The notes under the pieces: generated by a model
Seen by the model: only the letters and a program-made list of their open reading frames with translations
The model's database searches: none
What the model was told of the DNA's origin: nothing
Shown here: positions 18,819 through 29,085 of the stretch, piece after piece
Layout of the letters: every line of letters starts with the position of its first letter
How positions within the stretch are numbered: the first letter of the stretch is position 1
Origin: Cloacimonetes bacterium UBA6097
GTDB lineage: Bacteria; Cloacimonadota; Cloacimonadia; Cloacimonadales; Cloacimonadaceae
Reading direction: 5' to 3'
Assembly: GCA_002435865.1 (NCBI GenBank)
Contig: DIWV01000007.1
Span: forward strand, 177,611 to 241,610
DNA length: 64,000 bases
Position numbers and translations under genes: made by a program

Positions 18819-18855
18819 AAGGGGTATCTAAGGGGTTAGCCCTTAGATACCCCTT
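18819..18855. repeat. 37-bp perfect palindrome, copy 1
   Basis: The 16-bp arm AAGGGGTATCTAAGGG (18819-18834) has an exact inverted partner at 18840-18855 across the loop GTTAG. All 37 bases recur at 63237-63273. Confidence 0.9.
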
Positions 18856-18968
18856 ACATCTTCCTATAATCTCCCGGGGATAGATTTAGGAATAAGTATG
18901 TAATGATAGAACAATAATCACCTTTTAATGAATCCGGAAAGTTAAAGAATAGGTTCGTTGAAAATAAT

Positions 18969-18979
18969 GGGGGGGGGGG
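18969..18979 (+). repeat. Homopolymer of eleven G
   Basis: An uninterrupted G11 run in an AT-rich spacer upstream of the giant repeat protein. It is outside any recognised gene. Confidence 0.9.
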
Positions 18980-19054
18980 ATTTGTGTTTGCAGAAAAAAT
19001 CACTTGACATAAAATCATTTATATTAAACAAATATCAATGTGCTCGGGAGGATT

Positions 19055-19156
19055 ATGAGATTAACACATGTTTTAGACACAAAAAAAGTAAAACAATATC
19101 TTGAAAGATGCGCTATGTCACGTAAAATTAATTGGTTAGATAACGATAACCAATAA
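19055..19156 (+). CDS. Possible 33-residue small ORF
   Basis: ATG at 19055 follows GGGAGGATT, a good ribosome binding site. The peptide starts MRLTHVLDTKKVKQYLERC and ends NWLDNDNQ. A TTGACA box lies at 19004-19009, but no well-spaced -10 box is seen. I do not recognise the product; it could be a real small protein or the remnant of a larger gene. The rest of the spacer 18717-19400 holds a terminator, a palindrome, a G11 tract and a promoter candidate, with nothing else gene-like. Confidence 0.3.
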   Translation: MRLTHVLDTKKVKQYLERCAMSRKINWLDNDNQ

Positions 19157-19311
19157 ACAGCAATCGTATCAATTGATGCGCAATAACCTAAAATATCAAG
19201 TCTTTACTAATCTGAAATGAGATATCAACAACAAAATTTGATGAGTCTGATAAGCATACCAATTGGAATATATAATTATTTTTTAATAAAAAAAATGTTT
19301 CTTGATAAAAG

Positions 19312-19340
19312 GACTTTTTTGAGTTCAAATTCACTTATGT
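19312..19340 (+). promoter_or_regulatory. Candidate promoter of the giant repeat protein operon
   Basis: TTGATA (19312-19317), 17-bp spacer, TTATGT (19335-19340), about 60 nt before the ATG at 19401. Confidence 0.4.
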
Positions 19341-19400
19341 TAATAACACAAATTACAAGAAATAATCATTTACCCGGGAGAAGATATGGAGGTTAATAAT

Positions 19401-22400
19401 ATGAAAAGAGCAATATATCTGTTATTGATAATGGCATCTCTATTTATAGTTGTGCTAAATGGCAATACAAATTACTTGAATTTAACTGAAAAGGATATAA
19501 CTCCGGAAATAGTTAATCAGATTATTGAATCAAACAGAAACTTACGAAGTCCTTCTTTTAATTTTACATCCATTCCATACAATTTACCTGATGCTATTGA
19601 CATCAGTTCCGGCAATCAGTTTTATGAAGACATCGTCTGGATTAAGGATTTTACACGACATATCAATAATCCGGACGGAGATACATTGTATCTATATCAT
19701 AGTATACCGGATACGACTCACTTTAGTATCAGCCGCTCTGTTAGTAATCCTTTAGCCTTGATATTTACTCCCAAGCCTAATTGGCATGGATCAGAATTAC
19801 TTATACTTACAATTTCTGATGAACCTTTGGGAAGACCTGACAGGACGTATTCAACAGCGATTGTCCAAATCAATGTAACAGGTGTAAATGATGCACCATT
19901 ATTTGTTGATTGGTCGCTAATTCAAACCCAGTTTCCTGAAGATTCTTCTTTTAGCATAGACTTTACTCCACACATAATGTGTTTGGATAGTGCACCAAGT
20001 AACTTTACTCTGTATGTTCAACAAACACAGACAACTCCTCCATATAATATTAACTTTGTACAAGATCCTGTCACCGGGCATACAGTTACTTTTACACCCA
20101 GAAACAATTATTTTGGGAATACAACATTTTTAATCACTGGCGTTGACAGATTAACAAACGCTGTTGCAGATACAACTATTACAATAACAATTACTCCGGT
20201 TAATGATGCTCCAGTGATAAACAGTATCACACCGAATAATTTAATTCAGTTAATTCCACAAAATTCAATCCTGGATTTCTCTATTAATGCTTCTGATATT
20301 GATAATCCGGTCCTAAGCTATACGTGGACATACTCAGGTGAACTAAATGGTGTGCCATTCAGTACTGTAATCTCAAATGCTGATACTGTATCTCATGTGT
20401 TTAGTTACCCAGGAATTTTTGAGGTTAAATGCGATGTGACAGACGGTGAAAATATTGTATCAAGAATATGGACTATAACTGTTCAACCGATAGGACCGCT
20501 GTTTAACCCATGGGGCAATGTCTTTTACACAGATACTTTGGTTGAGTTACTACCTCCTGCTGAATATCCCAATGCACTGATATACTATACACTGGATGGA
20601 AGTGATCCGGATCAATCTTCGAATCTGTATGTTGCAGGAAATCCGATATCTGTAAATTCCATACCGAATAATGACCATATAGTTGTTATTAATGCAATTT
20701 ATTATGAGACTGATTTACCGCCTTCAACAATTATCAGTCAGACTTATCATATTACTGGTACTGTTGCAGAACCGGTATTTGATCCTGATCCCAATGTCCT
20801 ATATTATGAAGAACAAAATGTTGTTTTGAATACTGCAACAACAGGTGCATCAATATATTGGACAGATGATGGCTCTGACCCCATCCCAGGAGCACCTAAT
20901 ACGTATCTGTATTCTGCACCGATAACTATACCTGTGATGACTACCAAACATATAAAAGCTATCGCAGTAAAAGAATATTGGTTAAATAGTAGTGTCGTTT
21001 CAGCAACGTATACTTTAGCAGATATTGTTCACATTGTGAGCCACACTTTTACTCCTGCTCCCGGTAACTATGACCTGCCTATAGGCGATTCAATTGCTGT
21101 TTCTATCGGAGATTTAGTTCTTTCTCCGGTTGATGCAGTACTGTATTATACTGTCGATAGCAGCATTCCTGACCCAACCAATGTAAATGCTCAGATTTAT
21201 AATCCTTCTCAACCGATATACGTTAACTCTCCAACAACTATCCGTATAAGAGCATTTAAAACAGATTTACTCCCCAGCGACATTATTACAGCAGTATATA
21301 ATGTATTAGGTCAGGTTATTATTAATACATATCCGGCTCCAAACAGCAGTATATTTGATCCGCCCCCTGGGTTTTATACAAATCCACAATTGATTTCTCT
21401 TAATGCTACTAATCCTCTGGGTGGAAACATTTATTATACGACTAATGGTTCAGACCCGGATTCTACTTCCACTCTGTACATAAATCCAATAGAGGTTAGT
21501 GCAACTGCTGAAATAAAAGCCATAGCTTATTTTACAGGATTAAGCCACAGTCCCGTTTATAATGGGAATTTTAATATTACAGGGACTGTCGCTACGCCTG
21601 TATTTTACCAAGCCAGTGGTGTTTATAACACTTCACAAGTAGTTACGATTACCTCAAATACTCCGGATTGCATAATTTACTATACAACTGATGGACAAAA
21701 TCCTGATGAGACATCTACCTTATATACTTCACCAATAACTATACCTGTTGGAGTAACCACACTCAAAGCTATAGCATATAAATCCAACTGGATTCCCAGT
21801 TCTATCCGTTCAGGAACATATTACATTAATACGCTTCCTCCTCCTGTTTTTAATCGTGAAAGCGGGTATTATCGGTACTCAATCAATATTGAAATATCTA
21901 CTCCATTAACACCCGAAGCCTTTATTACTTATACAATTACAACCGACGGTAGTGAGCCGGATGAACCGACAGTAACGAGTACACTTTATACAGTTCCGAT
22001 TACTGTTCCTGCTAATTCGCAGATGCAGATAAAAGCCAAAGCCTTTCGTTCCGGCTGGAACTCCAGTTCCACTACATTCAGGGACTATGTCGTCACAGGA
22101 ACTGTAAGTATGCCTGAATTTGCGCCTGCAGCTGGAGAATATCTCTCTGCACAAATGGTTTCGATAGTCAGTGCAACTCCCGGTTCCTCGATTCGTTATA
22201 CAACTGATGGAACTAATCCCACAAATGTTTATGGTTCAGAATATATAAATCCGATTCTTGTAACTTCAGGAGTAACAATAAAAGCTATTGCTTATCTGCA
22301 TCACTGGAATGATTCACCAATAGCAACGGCAGTTTATAGTATAACAGGTGTTGTAGGAAGTCCAATTTATACTCCGCCACCTGCAATTTATACTTCACCT

Positions 22401-25400
22401 CAGACGGTATATCTAAGTGCCACACCAAATGATGCTATGATTTACTATACCCTTGATGGCAGTGATCCTTCGGAAACAAATGGTACTGCTTATCAGCAAG
22501 GCATAGGACAGTTTATTAGTGTAAATGAATCCGTTACAATAAAAGCCAGGGCTTACAAGACAGGCTGGACGCCATCAGGTATTATTCCGGCACAATATAC
22601 CATTACGGGAACTGTAGATTCACCGGTGTTCAATCCTAATCCGGGTGAATTTGCTACAACAGTTTATGTAAGAATAACAAGCACTACTCCAAACGCAAAT
22701 TTCAGATATACTTTAGATGGTACTATTCCAACAGAGTCATACGGAATAATATATAGTCCTGCAGATTCCATCACAATTGCTGCGAGTTCCACTTTAAAAG
22801 CAATTGCTTATAAAACAAATTGGATATCATCTCCTGTTGTTAGTGGAAATTACAATATTAATGGTTATGTATCCAATCCAATATTCTCACCTCTGGGAGG
22901 AACATATTCTACTCCGCAAATGGTAAGCATTACTACTTTCCCGGCGAATTCTCTGATTAAATATACTCTTGATGGAAGCGATCCAAATCAAACTAACGCT
23001 TTCGTTTATCAAAACCCGATATTAGTTAATACTTCTATGACAATCAGAGCGGTAGGATTAAAAGGAAACTGGTTACCATCAGGTATTTCTGAAGCAACAT
23101 ATTCATTCAATGTAGCTACACCAACATTTGCACCTACTCCAGGCTCATATGCCACAAATCAAACGGTTACAATTGCCTGCAGTACTCCTGCGACTCAAAT
23201 CTGGTATGCTTTTGGAGATGTTGATCCTGTTCCTAATGCAAGTAACCTTTATACTGCACCAATCCAGGTTAACCAAAATACAATAATAAAAGCTATCGCA
23301 ACCAAGGCAGGATGGAATCCTTCGTTAATATCCAGAGCACAATATACCATCAATGGCGTGCTTCCTGCACCAACATTTTCTGTGCTATCGGGCACATACA
23401 ATAGCGCATTCATGGCAACGATTTATTCAGTTCCGGCAGATGCAACCATCAGATATACAACTGATGGCAGTGAGCCGACTCTCACAAATGGAATAACATA
23501 TACAACTCCCGTTATGATTAGTGAAAGTACTGTATTAAAAGCATATGCTTATAGAGACTCATGGCTGCCATCTGCTACCTCAACTGTTAATTATGTACTA
23601 CAGGCAAGCAGTCCAACTGCAAATCCACCTGCAGGAACATATACTTCACAACAAATTGTAAGTCTCTCTACTATCACACCGGGTGCAGTTATATATTATA
23701 CAACAGACGGCACTAATCCCAATCCTGGTACATCTAACATTTATTCTAATCCAATCAGCATAAATACTTCTCTGAATCTTAAAGCTATTGCTACAAAAAT
23801 AAACTGGATAGCTTCACCAATCCTGAATGCGGCATATGTAATTGATATTACCCTGCCTACTGTTGCCACACCAACATTTACTCCACCCGCAAGTATTGTT
23901 TACACTTCTGCACAAGATGTGTATTTAAGCACAACAACAACTGATGCTCAAATCAGATATACAATTGACGGAACTAATCCCAGTCCAACTGAAGGTGTGC
24001 TTTATAACGGAACCCCCATATCAGTTAGCGTTTCGACATTAATTAAAGCTATCGGTTATAAAGTTGGTTACAATAATTCTGAAATAGCAAATGCATATTA
24101 CATAATCGATATACCTGTTCCGCTTGTCTCTACACCGACATTTGACCCTCCTACAGGAATCTATTCATCTGCACAAAACGTTACAATAACAACCACCACT
24201 CCGGGTGCTACAATTCATTATACAACCGACGGAACAGATCCCTCGGAATCAGTTGGAACTGTTTACACAGCTCCAGTTGTTGTATCTGCTACTCAGACAA
24301 TCAAAGCAATAGCATTCAGAAGCGGTTATCAGACATCATCTATTGCATCAGCAGGTTATGTAATAAATATTACAATTCCAACCGTTGATGCGCCAACCTT
24401 TAATCCCCCGGCTGGAGTATATGGTTCAGCCCAATTAGTAGAGATATCTACTCTTACCCCTGATGCTATTATTCATTATTCTGTTGATGGTTCTATTCCC
24501 AGTGAAACAACAGGAATACTATATACTACTCCAATTGTAGTTGCATCCAGTCAAACTGTGAAAGCGATTGCTTTCAAAGCTGGTTTTCAGACATCAGTTG
24601 TTTCTTCTGCAACTTATGCTATAGGAGTTGTTTTACCAGTAGTGGAAACACCTGTTTTTACTCCTCCGGAAGGACCTTATACAACAGCACAATCAATAGT
24701 TATAACCACATCAACACCTGACGCACAAATAAGATATACTATCGATGGTTCAATTCCTACAGATTTGATTGGAACTATGTATGCTACTCCGATAGATATA
24801 CCACTTAATACTACACTTGTGATTAAGGCTATTGCATATAAAACAGGTTACTTCAACAGCCAACTTGCCGTAGCTACATACACTGTTACCGGTCAGGTAG
24901 CTCCAGTAGTGTTTAATCCTGTGGGAGGAAGTTATTCAACACCCCAAAATGTATTACTTACAACAGCCACTGATGCGGCAACAATAAGATATACAACTGA
25001 TGGTAGTGAGCCGACAGTTGCATCAGTTCTTTATACTGTTGCTGTCAATGTTCCGTTAAACAGTACTATGACAATCAAGGCCAAAGCATTTAAAACAGGC
25101 TGGACACCTAGTACTACAACAAGTGAAACATATACTGTCACCGGACAGGTTGCCATCAGTGCTCCTGTTTTTACACCTGCTACAGGAAATTATATTAATG
25201 CAATAAGCGTTGCTTTGGGCACTCCAAATCCTGCTGACGCTGTAGTGTATTATACAACTGACGGCAGTGAACCTGGATTAACAAATGGTATGATATACAG
25301 CAATCCTTTCAGTTTAGCTAATGCTGCCACTGTTAAGGCAAAAGCATTCAAATCAGGATGGACCGATTCTGAAACTTATATTGCTGATTATGTTTTCAGT

Positions 25401-28025
25401 GCAGATAATCCCGGTTTTAATCCTCCCGCAGGTTCATATACTACACAGCAAATGGTCACTATTTCATCAGCAACAAATGGTGCTTCAATCCGTTACACTC
25501 TTGATGGTACAGAACCTTCAATAGTCTATGGCAGTCTTTACACTGCTCCTGTAACTATAACACAAAGCGCTGTACTTAAGGCAATTGCATATAAAGCTAA
25601 CTGGATTGCTTCACAGGTCGTTGATCAAATATATATTATCAACGGTGCTTGTGCTATTCCTACTATTAATCCTTTGGGTGGAGATTATTACGATGATCAG
25701 ATTATCAGTATTACAACTTATCCGGCTGATGCTACAATAAGATATACTACTGACGGAACTGATCCTTCCCCGACATCAGGATTGATTTACACAACTCCGT
25801 TCCAGATTTCAAATTCTATGGTATTAAAAGCTATTGCATTTAAAACAGGTTGGCTGGATTCGCAAATAGCATCTGAACAATATAATTTCATAGTCAGGAA
25901 TCCCTTGCTGTCTTTACAACAGGGAACATATACTTCAGCTCAAACCCTCACACTCAGTGTAAACACTCCGGGAGCTCAAATCAGATACACTACTGATGGG
26001 ACGATTCCTTCTTCAACGAGTGGAATATTATATTCAGCTCCGATTGATATCAGCATTTCTCAAACAATCAAGGTTATTGCTTACAAAACCGGATGGACTG
26101 ATAGTGATGTTATTCAGGCAGATTACGAAATTACGGGGCAGGTTGCAGATGTGGTATTTAATCCGCTTGGTGGAATCTATACAGAGGCACAAGACATAAT
26201 GTTATCTTCTGCCACTCCTGGTGCTACTATCCGTTTCACTACAGATGGCTCTGAACCCAGTGAAGCTTCAGCAAGTTTTACGGGTACAATAAATATACCG
26301 CTGAACACAGCTATGTCAATCAAAGCCAAAGCCTATAAGCCTGGCTGGATTCCCGGTAATACAATTACCCAGGATTATACTGTTACAGGTCAGGTTGCAA
26401 TGCAGATGCCTGTCTTTAATCCGGTTGGAGGTGTTTATACCAGTTCGCAAATTGTATCAATAAATACTCCTGATCCTGCCGATGCTGTTGTCCATTATAC
26501 AACGGATGGAAGCAATCCTACAGAAGCATCGGATATATACATGAACCCGATACAAATACCACTGAATACCAGCATGACTATTAAAACACGTGCATATAAG
26601 GACAACTGGACTCCAAGTGATATTATCACTGCACAATACACAATCACAGGCCAGGCAGCATTGACTGAACCGTTATTTAATCCTGCTCCGGGTTTATATA
26701 CAGAACCAGTCAATATAAGTATTAATCAAACAACCATACCTACCGGAGCTACTTTACGGTATACTACAGATGGTTCAGATCCCAATGGAACTTCTGCCAT
26801 ATATACTGAGCCAATAGGTTTGGGTATTGATTCAGCTATAACAATTCGTGTGCGTGCATATCTTACAGACTGGACTCCAAGTGAAATTATTTCTGCCTCA
26901 TACAGAGTAACAGGACAGGTTGTGCTAACATATCCAGTATTTGACCCTGCTCCGGGAGTATATAATACTCCTCAATCAATAACCATATCACCTCCATCAT
27001 TACCAACGGAAGCTGTAATCAGGTATACTTTGGATGGTTCGGATCCTACACAGAATTCACCTGCATATATCCAACCAATTATTCTTCCGCTGGACTCTAA
27101 TATTACAATTAAAGTGAGAGGCTTCTCACAGGATTGGGCAGAAAGTCCGGTAGAATCAGCAAATTATGTAATTACTGGTATCGTGGAAAATCCTGTGTTC
27201 TCTGTTGCACCAGGTTCGTATTCTGATGCTTTCACTGTAGAGATAACCTGCTCTACTGAGAATGCAGTTATACGATATACAATGGATGGAACTGAGCCGG
27301 ATGAAACCTCCGAGTTATATGAAGATCCAATAGAAATTCCTGCATTGGCAATGAACCTGAATATCAAAGCCAAAGCATTTAAGGAAAACTGGATTTCAAG
27401 CAGCATAACATCTGCTACATATTCTGTGCTTTTACTGCCAGTAAACGTAAGATTAAATGCTTTCTTCGGATACATCCGCGTATTCTGGAATTCACCGGTT
27501 GAGGTCAGGACGCTGGATGGTTTTAACGTATACAGAAAGAGAATTGACCAGACGGAATATACAAAACTAAACTCCAGTCCGATTGTTACATCGGATGAGG
27601 AAATATATTTCTACGACGATTATAATGTTGAGATTAATCAAACGTATCAGTATTATGTTACTGCTATCTATGACGGGATTGAAAGTGCCGGCAGCAATGT
27701 GTCTGCGATTGAATATGTTGCACAGGAGCTTACCATAAGTTCATCATCACATATTTATCCCAATCCGGCAACAAATTCCTGTATAATCAAGGTAATAATG
27801 AATCGTAATGAAAATGTCCAGGTATCAGTAAATATCTACGATTTTACCGGCAAGGAAGTGAGAAAACTGAATATGCCGACTGTAAACAGCAATTTAATTG
27901 AATTACCATGGGATTTAAAAACTTCCGATGGTAAAAAGGTTGGAAGAGGTACTTACTTTGCCAGGGTTGTTGTTAACAACGAAATCAATAAATCATCCAA
28001 GACAATCAAGATTGCTGTAAAATAA
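19401..28025 (+). CDS. Giant surface protein: 27 chitobiase/beta-hexosaminidase C-terminal-like repeats and T9SS type A tail
   Basis: The start at 19401 (MKRAIYLLLIMASLFIVVLNG) has GGAGG eight bases upstream and opens a signal peptide; the ATG at 19386 sits next to that site and is less likely. The 2874 residues comprise two or three cadherin/PKD-like domains (VNDAPLF, VNDAPVI) to about residue 365, then 27 tandem repeats of about 85 residues. Each follows the plan P-F-P-G-Y, YTTDGSDP, AIAYK-GW-S, YTITG, matching the chitobiase/hexosaminidase C-terminal Ig-like family. An FN3 domain (VRLNAFFGYIRVFW) and a sorting tail (IYPNPATNSCIIKV, then GRGTYFARVVV) close the protein. No enzyme domain is present, so a stalk or adhesin is inferred. 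The PorV/PorQ-family gene follows 10 nt later, probably in the same operon. Confidence 0.88.
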   Translation: MKRAIYLLLIMASLFIVVLNGNTNYLNLTEKDITPEIVNQIIESNRNLRSPSFNFTSIPYNLPDAIDISSGNQFYEDIVWIKDFTRHINNPDGDTLYLYHSIPDTTHFSISRSVSNPLALIFTPKPNWHGSELLILTISDEPLGRPDRTYSTAIVQINVTGVNDAPLFVDWSLIQTQFPEDSSFSIDFTPHIMCLDSAPSNFTLYVQQTQTTPPYNINFVQDPVTGHTVTFTPRNNYFGNTTFLITGVDRLTNAVADTTITITITPVNDAPVINSITPNNLIQLIPQNSILDFSINASDIDNPVLSYTWTYSGELNGVPFSTVISNADTVSHVFSYPGIFEVKCDVTDGENIVSRIWTITVQPIGPLFNPWGNVFYTDTLVELLPPAEYPNALIYYTLDGSDPDQSSNLYVAGNPISVNSIPNNDHIVVINAIYYETDLPPSTIISQTYHITGTVAEPVFDPDPNVLYYEEQNVVLNTATTGASIYWTDDGSDPIPGAPNTYLYSAPITIPVMTTKHIKAIAVKEYWLNSSVVSATYTLADIVHIVSHTFTPAPGNYDLPIGDSIAVSIGDLVLSPVDAVLYYTVDSSIPDPTNVNAQIYNPSQPIYVNSPTTIRIRAFKTDLLPSDIITAVYNVLGQVIINTYPAPNSSIFDPPPGFYTNPQLISLNATNPLGGNIYYTTNGSDPDSTSTLYINPIEVSATAEIKAIAYFTGLSHSPVYNGNFNITGTVATPVFYQASGVYNTSQVVTITSNTPDCIIYYTTDGQNPDETSTLYTSPITIPVGVTTLKAIAYKSNWIPSSIRSGTYYINTLPPPVFNRESGYYRYSINIEISTPLTPEAFITYTITTDGSEPDEPTVTSTLYTVPITVPANSQMQIKAKAFRSGWNSSSTTFRDYVVTGTVSMPEFAPAAGEYLSAQMVSIVSATPGSSIRYTTDGTNPTNVYGSEYINPILVTSGVTIKAIAYLHHWNDSPIATAVYSITGVVGSPIYTPPPAIYTSPQTVYLSATPNDAMIYYTLDGSDPSETNGTAYQQGIGQFISVNESVTIKARAYKTGWTPSGIIPAQYTITGTVDSPVFNPNPGEFATTVYVRITSTTPNANFRYTLDGTIPTESYGIIYSPADSITIAASSTLKAIAYKTNWISSPVVSGNYNINGYVSNPIFSPLGGTYSTPQMVSITTFPANSLIKYTLDGSDPNQTNAFVYQNPILVNTSMTIRAVGLKGNWLPSGISEATYSFNVATPTFAPTPGSYATNQTVTIACSTPATQIWYAFGDVDPVPNASNLYTAPIQVNQNTIIKAIATKAGWNPSLISRAQYTINGVLPAPTFSVLSGTYNSAFMATIYSVPADATIRYTTDGSEPTLTNGITYTTPVMISESTVLKAYAYRDSWLPSATSTVNYVLQASSPTANPPAGTYTSQQIVSLSTITPGAVIYYTTDGTNPNPGTSNIYSNPISINTSLNLKAIATKINWIASPILNAAYVIDITLPTVATPTFTPPASIVYTSAQDVYLSTTTTDAQIRYTIDGTNPSPTEGVLYNGTPISVSVSTLIKAIGYKVGYNNSEIANAYYIIDIPVPLVSTPTFDPPTGIYSSAQNVTITTTTPGATIHYTTDGTDPSESVGTVYTAPVVVSATQTIKAIAFRSGYQTSSIASAGYVINITIPTVDAPTFNPPAGVYGSAQLVEISTLTPDAIIHYSVDGSIPSETTGILYTTPIVVASSQTVKAIAFKAGFQTSVVSSATYAIGVVLPVVETPVFTPPEGPYTTAQSIVITTSTPDAQIRYTIDGSIPTDLIGTMYATPIDIPLNTTLVIKAIAYKTGYFNSQLAVATYTVTGQVAPVVFNPVGGSYSTPQNVLLTTATDAATIRYTTDGSEPTVASVLYTVAVNVPLNSTMTIKAKAFKTGWTPSTTTSETYTVTGQVAISAPVFTPATGNYINAISVALGTPNPADAVVYYTTDGSEPGLTNGMIYSNPFSLANAATVKAKAFKSGWTDSETYIADYVFSADNPGFNPPAGSYTTQQMVTISSATNGASIRYTLDGTEPSIVYGSLYTAPVTITQSAVLKAIAYKANWIASQVVDQIYIINGACAIPTINPLGGDYYDDQIISITTYPADATIRYTTDGTDPSPTSGLIYTTPFQISNSMVLKAIAFKTGWLDSQIASEQYNFIVRNPLLSLQQGTYTSAQTLTLSVNTPGAQIRYTTDGTIPSSTSGILYSAPIDISISQTIKVIAYKTGWTDSDVIQADYEITGQVADVVFNPLGGIYTEAQDIMLSSATPGATIRFTTDGSEPSEASASFTGTINIPLNTAMSIKAKAYKPGWIPGNTITQDYTVTGQVAMQMPVFNPVGGVYTSSQIVSINTPDPADAVVHYTTDGSNPTEASDIYMNPIQIPLNTSMTIKTRAYKDNWTPSDIITAQYTITGQAALTEPLFNPAPGLYTEPVNISINQTTIPTGATLRYTTDGSDPNGTSAIYTEPIGLGIDSAITIRVRAYLTDWTPSEIISASYRVTGQVVLTYPVFDPAPGVYNTPQSITISPPSLPTEAVIRYTLDGSDPTQNSPAYIQPIILPLDSNITIKVRGFSQDWAESPVESANYVITGIVENPVFSVAPGSYSDAFTVEITCSTENAVIRYTMDGTEPDETSELYEDPIEIPALAMNLNIKAKAFKENWISSSITSATYSVLLLPVNVRLNAFFGYIRVFWNSPVEVRTLDGFNVYRKRIDQTEYTKLNSSPIVTSDEEIYFYDDYNVEINQTYQYYVTAIYDGIESAGSNVSAIEYVAQELTISSSSHIYPNPATNSCIIKVIMNRNENVQVSVNIYDFTGKEVRKLNMPTVNSNLIELPWDLKTSDGKKVGRGTYFARVVVNNEINKSSKTIKIAVK
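20490..27435 (+). repeat. Protein-level tandem repeat tract (27 units of about 255 bp)
   Basis: Counted by the YTTDGS-type core and the linker that follows it. Units are diverged in DNA, so this is an old expansion rather than a recent slippage. Three consecutive units (about 23850-24650) use Gly-Tyr or Gly-Phe instead of Gly-Trp before the last strand and longer linkers of the ITLPT type. Confidence 0.8.
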
Positions 28026-28035
28026 GGAGATGACA

Positions 28036-29052
28036 ATGAAAACGATAAATATAAAAATCACTTCAAATCATAAGAACATAAATAAGTCATCTTTTGTGTT
28101 TCAGAAATGGATAGGTATCTCCATTGCTTTTATTCTTGTTGTTTTAATGGTTCCCGTTATACTAATTGCCGACAACAACCATACAGCAGCTTACACAAAT
28201 CTGGGTGTCGGAGCCAGGACAATTGCTATGGGTAATGCCGGTACTGCCACTACTACAGATGTTACTTCAGCATATTGGAATCCTGCCGGGTTGATAAGTT
28301 TAAAAGACCTTGAGCTGGCTTGTTTATACAATATAAAAATGAGTTTAGACCGCAGTTATCAATATGCAGCTATTGGGCAAAACTACGGTTTTGGAGCAAT
28401 TGCACTGACCTGGGTCGGAGCAACTGTCGGAGATATTGAAGGTTATGATGAAGCAGACAATCCCACAGGTTATTTTGATAACAGTGAATATAATATCGGC
28501 TTCAGTTATGCTAATCGTTACAAAATGCTTTCTTTTGGAATAACGCCAAAGCTGTATGTATCTTCAATTGATAATGATATGAAATCCGGCATTGGGCTGG
28601 ACCTTGGGCTCAAATACGATATTAACCAGTATGTAGTTGCAGGTCTGATGGCTCGTGATATAGTCGGGAGTATTGACGACGACAATATTCCTTATCAGGT
28701 TTCTTTTGGATTGGCAACATTTCCTTTTTCGGGAATTACTATTTCTGCAGATGTTGTTAAAAAGCAGGATACAGATGCTTATTTGAATTTCGGTACTGAA
28801 TACTGGGCTTCAATTGGTAAAGATACGGAAGCAAATTCCAAGCTGTCAGTAGTTGAGATTAAGGAAAAAACCACCTGGCAGGATGTTCTTAAAGATACAC
28901 AAACAGGTCTCAGGCTCGGATTTAACAATGGTGTTTTTGCTTGTGGAACAGGATTACGGTTTCGAAACCTTCAGCTTGATTATACATACAAGCTCAATAA
29001 CAGCGAAATCTTTAGTGATGACCACTACTTGTCATTATTAGTCAGGTTCTAA
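28036..29052 (+). CDS. PorV/PorQ-family outer membrane protein
   Basis: The start is taken at the second ATG (28036) because AAGGAG ends six bases before it; the first ATG (28030) would abut that site. The 338 residues begin with a hydrophobic export segment (about 24-46). Then comes the family signature AAYTNLGVGARTIAMGNAGTA...AYWNPAGL, followed by alternating beta strands to the terminal YLSLLVRF, as expected of a membrane barrel. In T9SS bacteria PorV carries cargo to the attachment complex and PorQ belongs to it. Its position straight after a sorted giant protein and before a PorE-like gene supports a secretion role. Which of the two it matches is not resolved. Confidence 0.8.
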   Translation: MKTINIKITSNHKNINKSSFVFQKWIGISIAFILVVLMVPVILIADNNHTAAYTNLGVGARTIAMGNAGTATTTDVTSAYWNPAGLISLKDLELACLYNIKMSLDRSYQYAAIGQNYGFGAIALTWVGATVGDIEGYDEADNPTGYFDNSEYNIGFSYANRYKMLSFGITPKLYVSSIDNDMKSGIGLDLGLKYDINQYVVAGLMARDIVGSIDDDNIPYQVSFGLATFPFSGITISADVVKKQDTDAYLNFGTEYWASIGKDTEANSKLSVVEIKEKTTWQDVLKDTQTGLRLGFNNGVFACGTGLRFRNLQLDYTYKLNNSEIFSDDHYLSLLVRF

Positions 29053-29085
29053 ATGCGGCAGAGCATTTATACAAAGGAGTTTCAG

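Noticed and set aside
19386..19400. ATG at 19386 as start of the giant protein
   Set aside because: The GGAGG site begins within that codon region and serves the ATG at 19401, which also gives a cleaner signal peptide.
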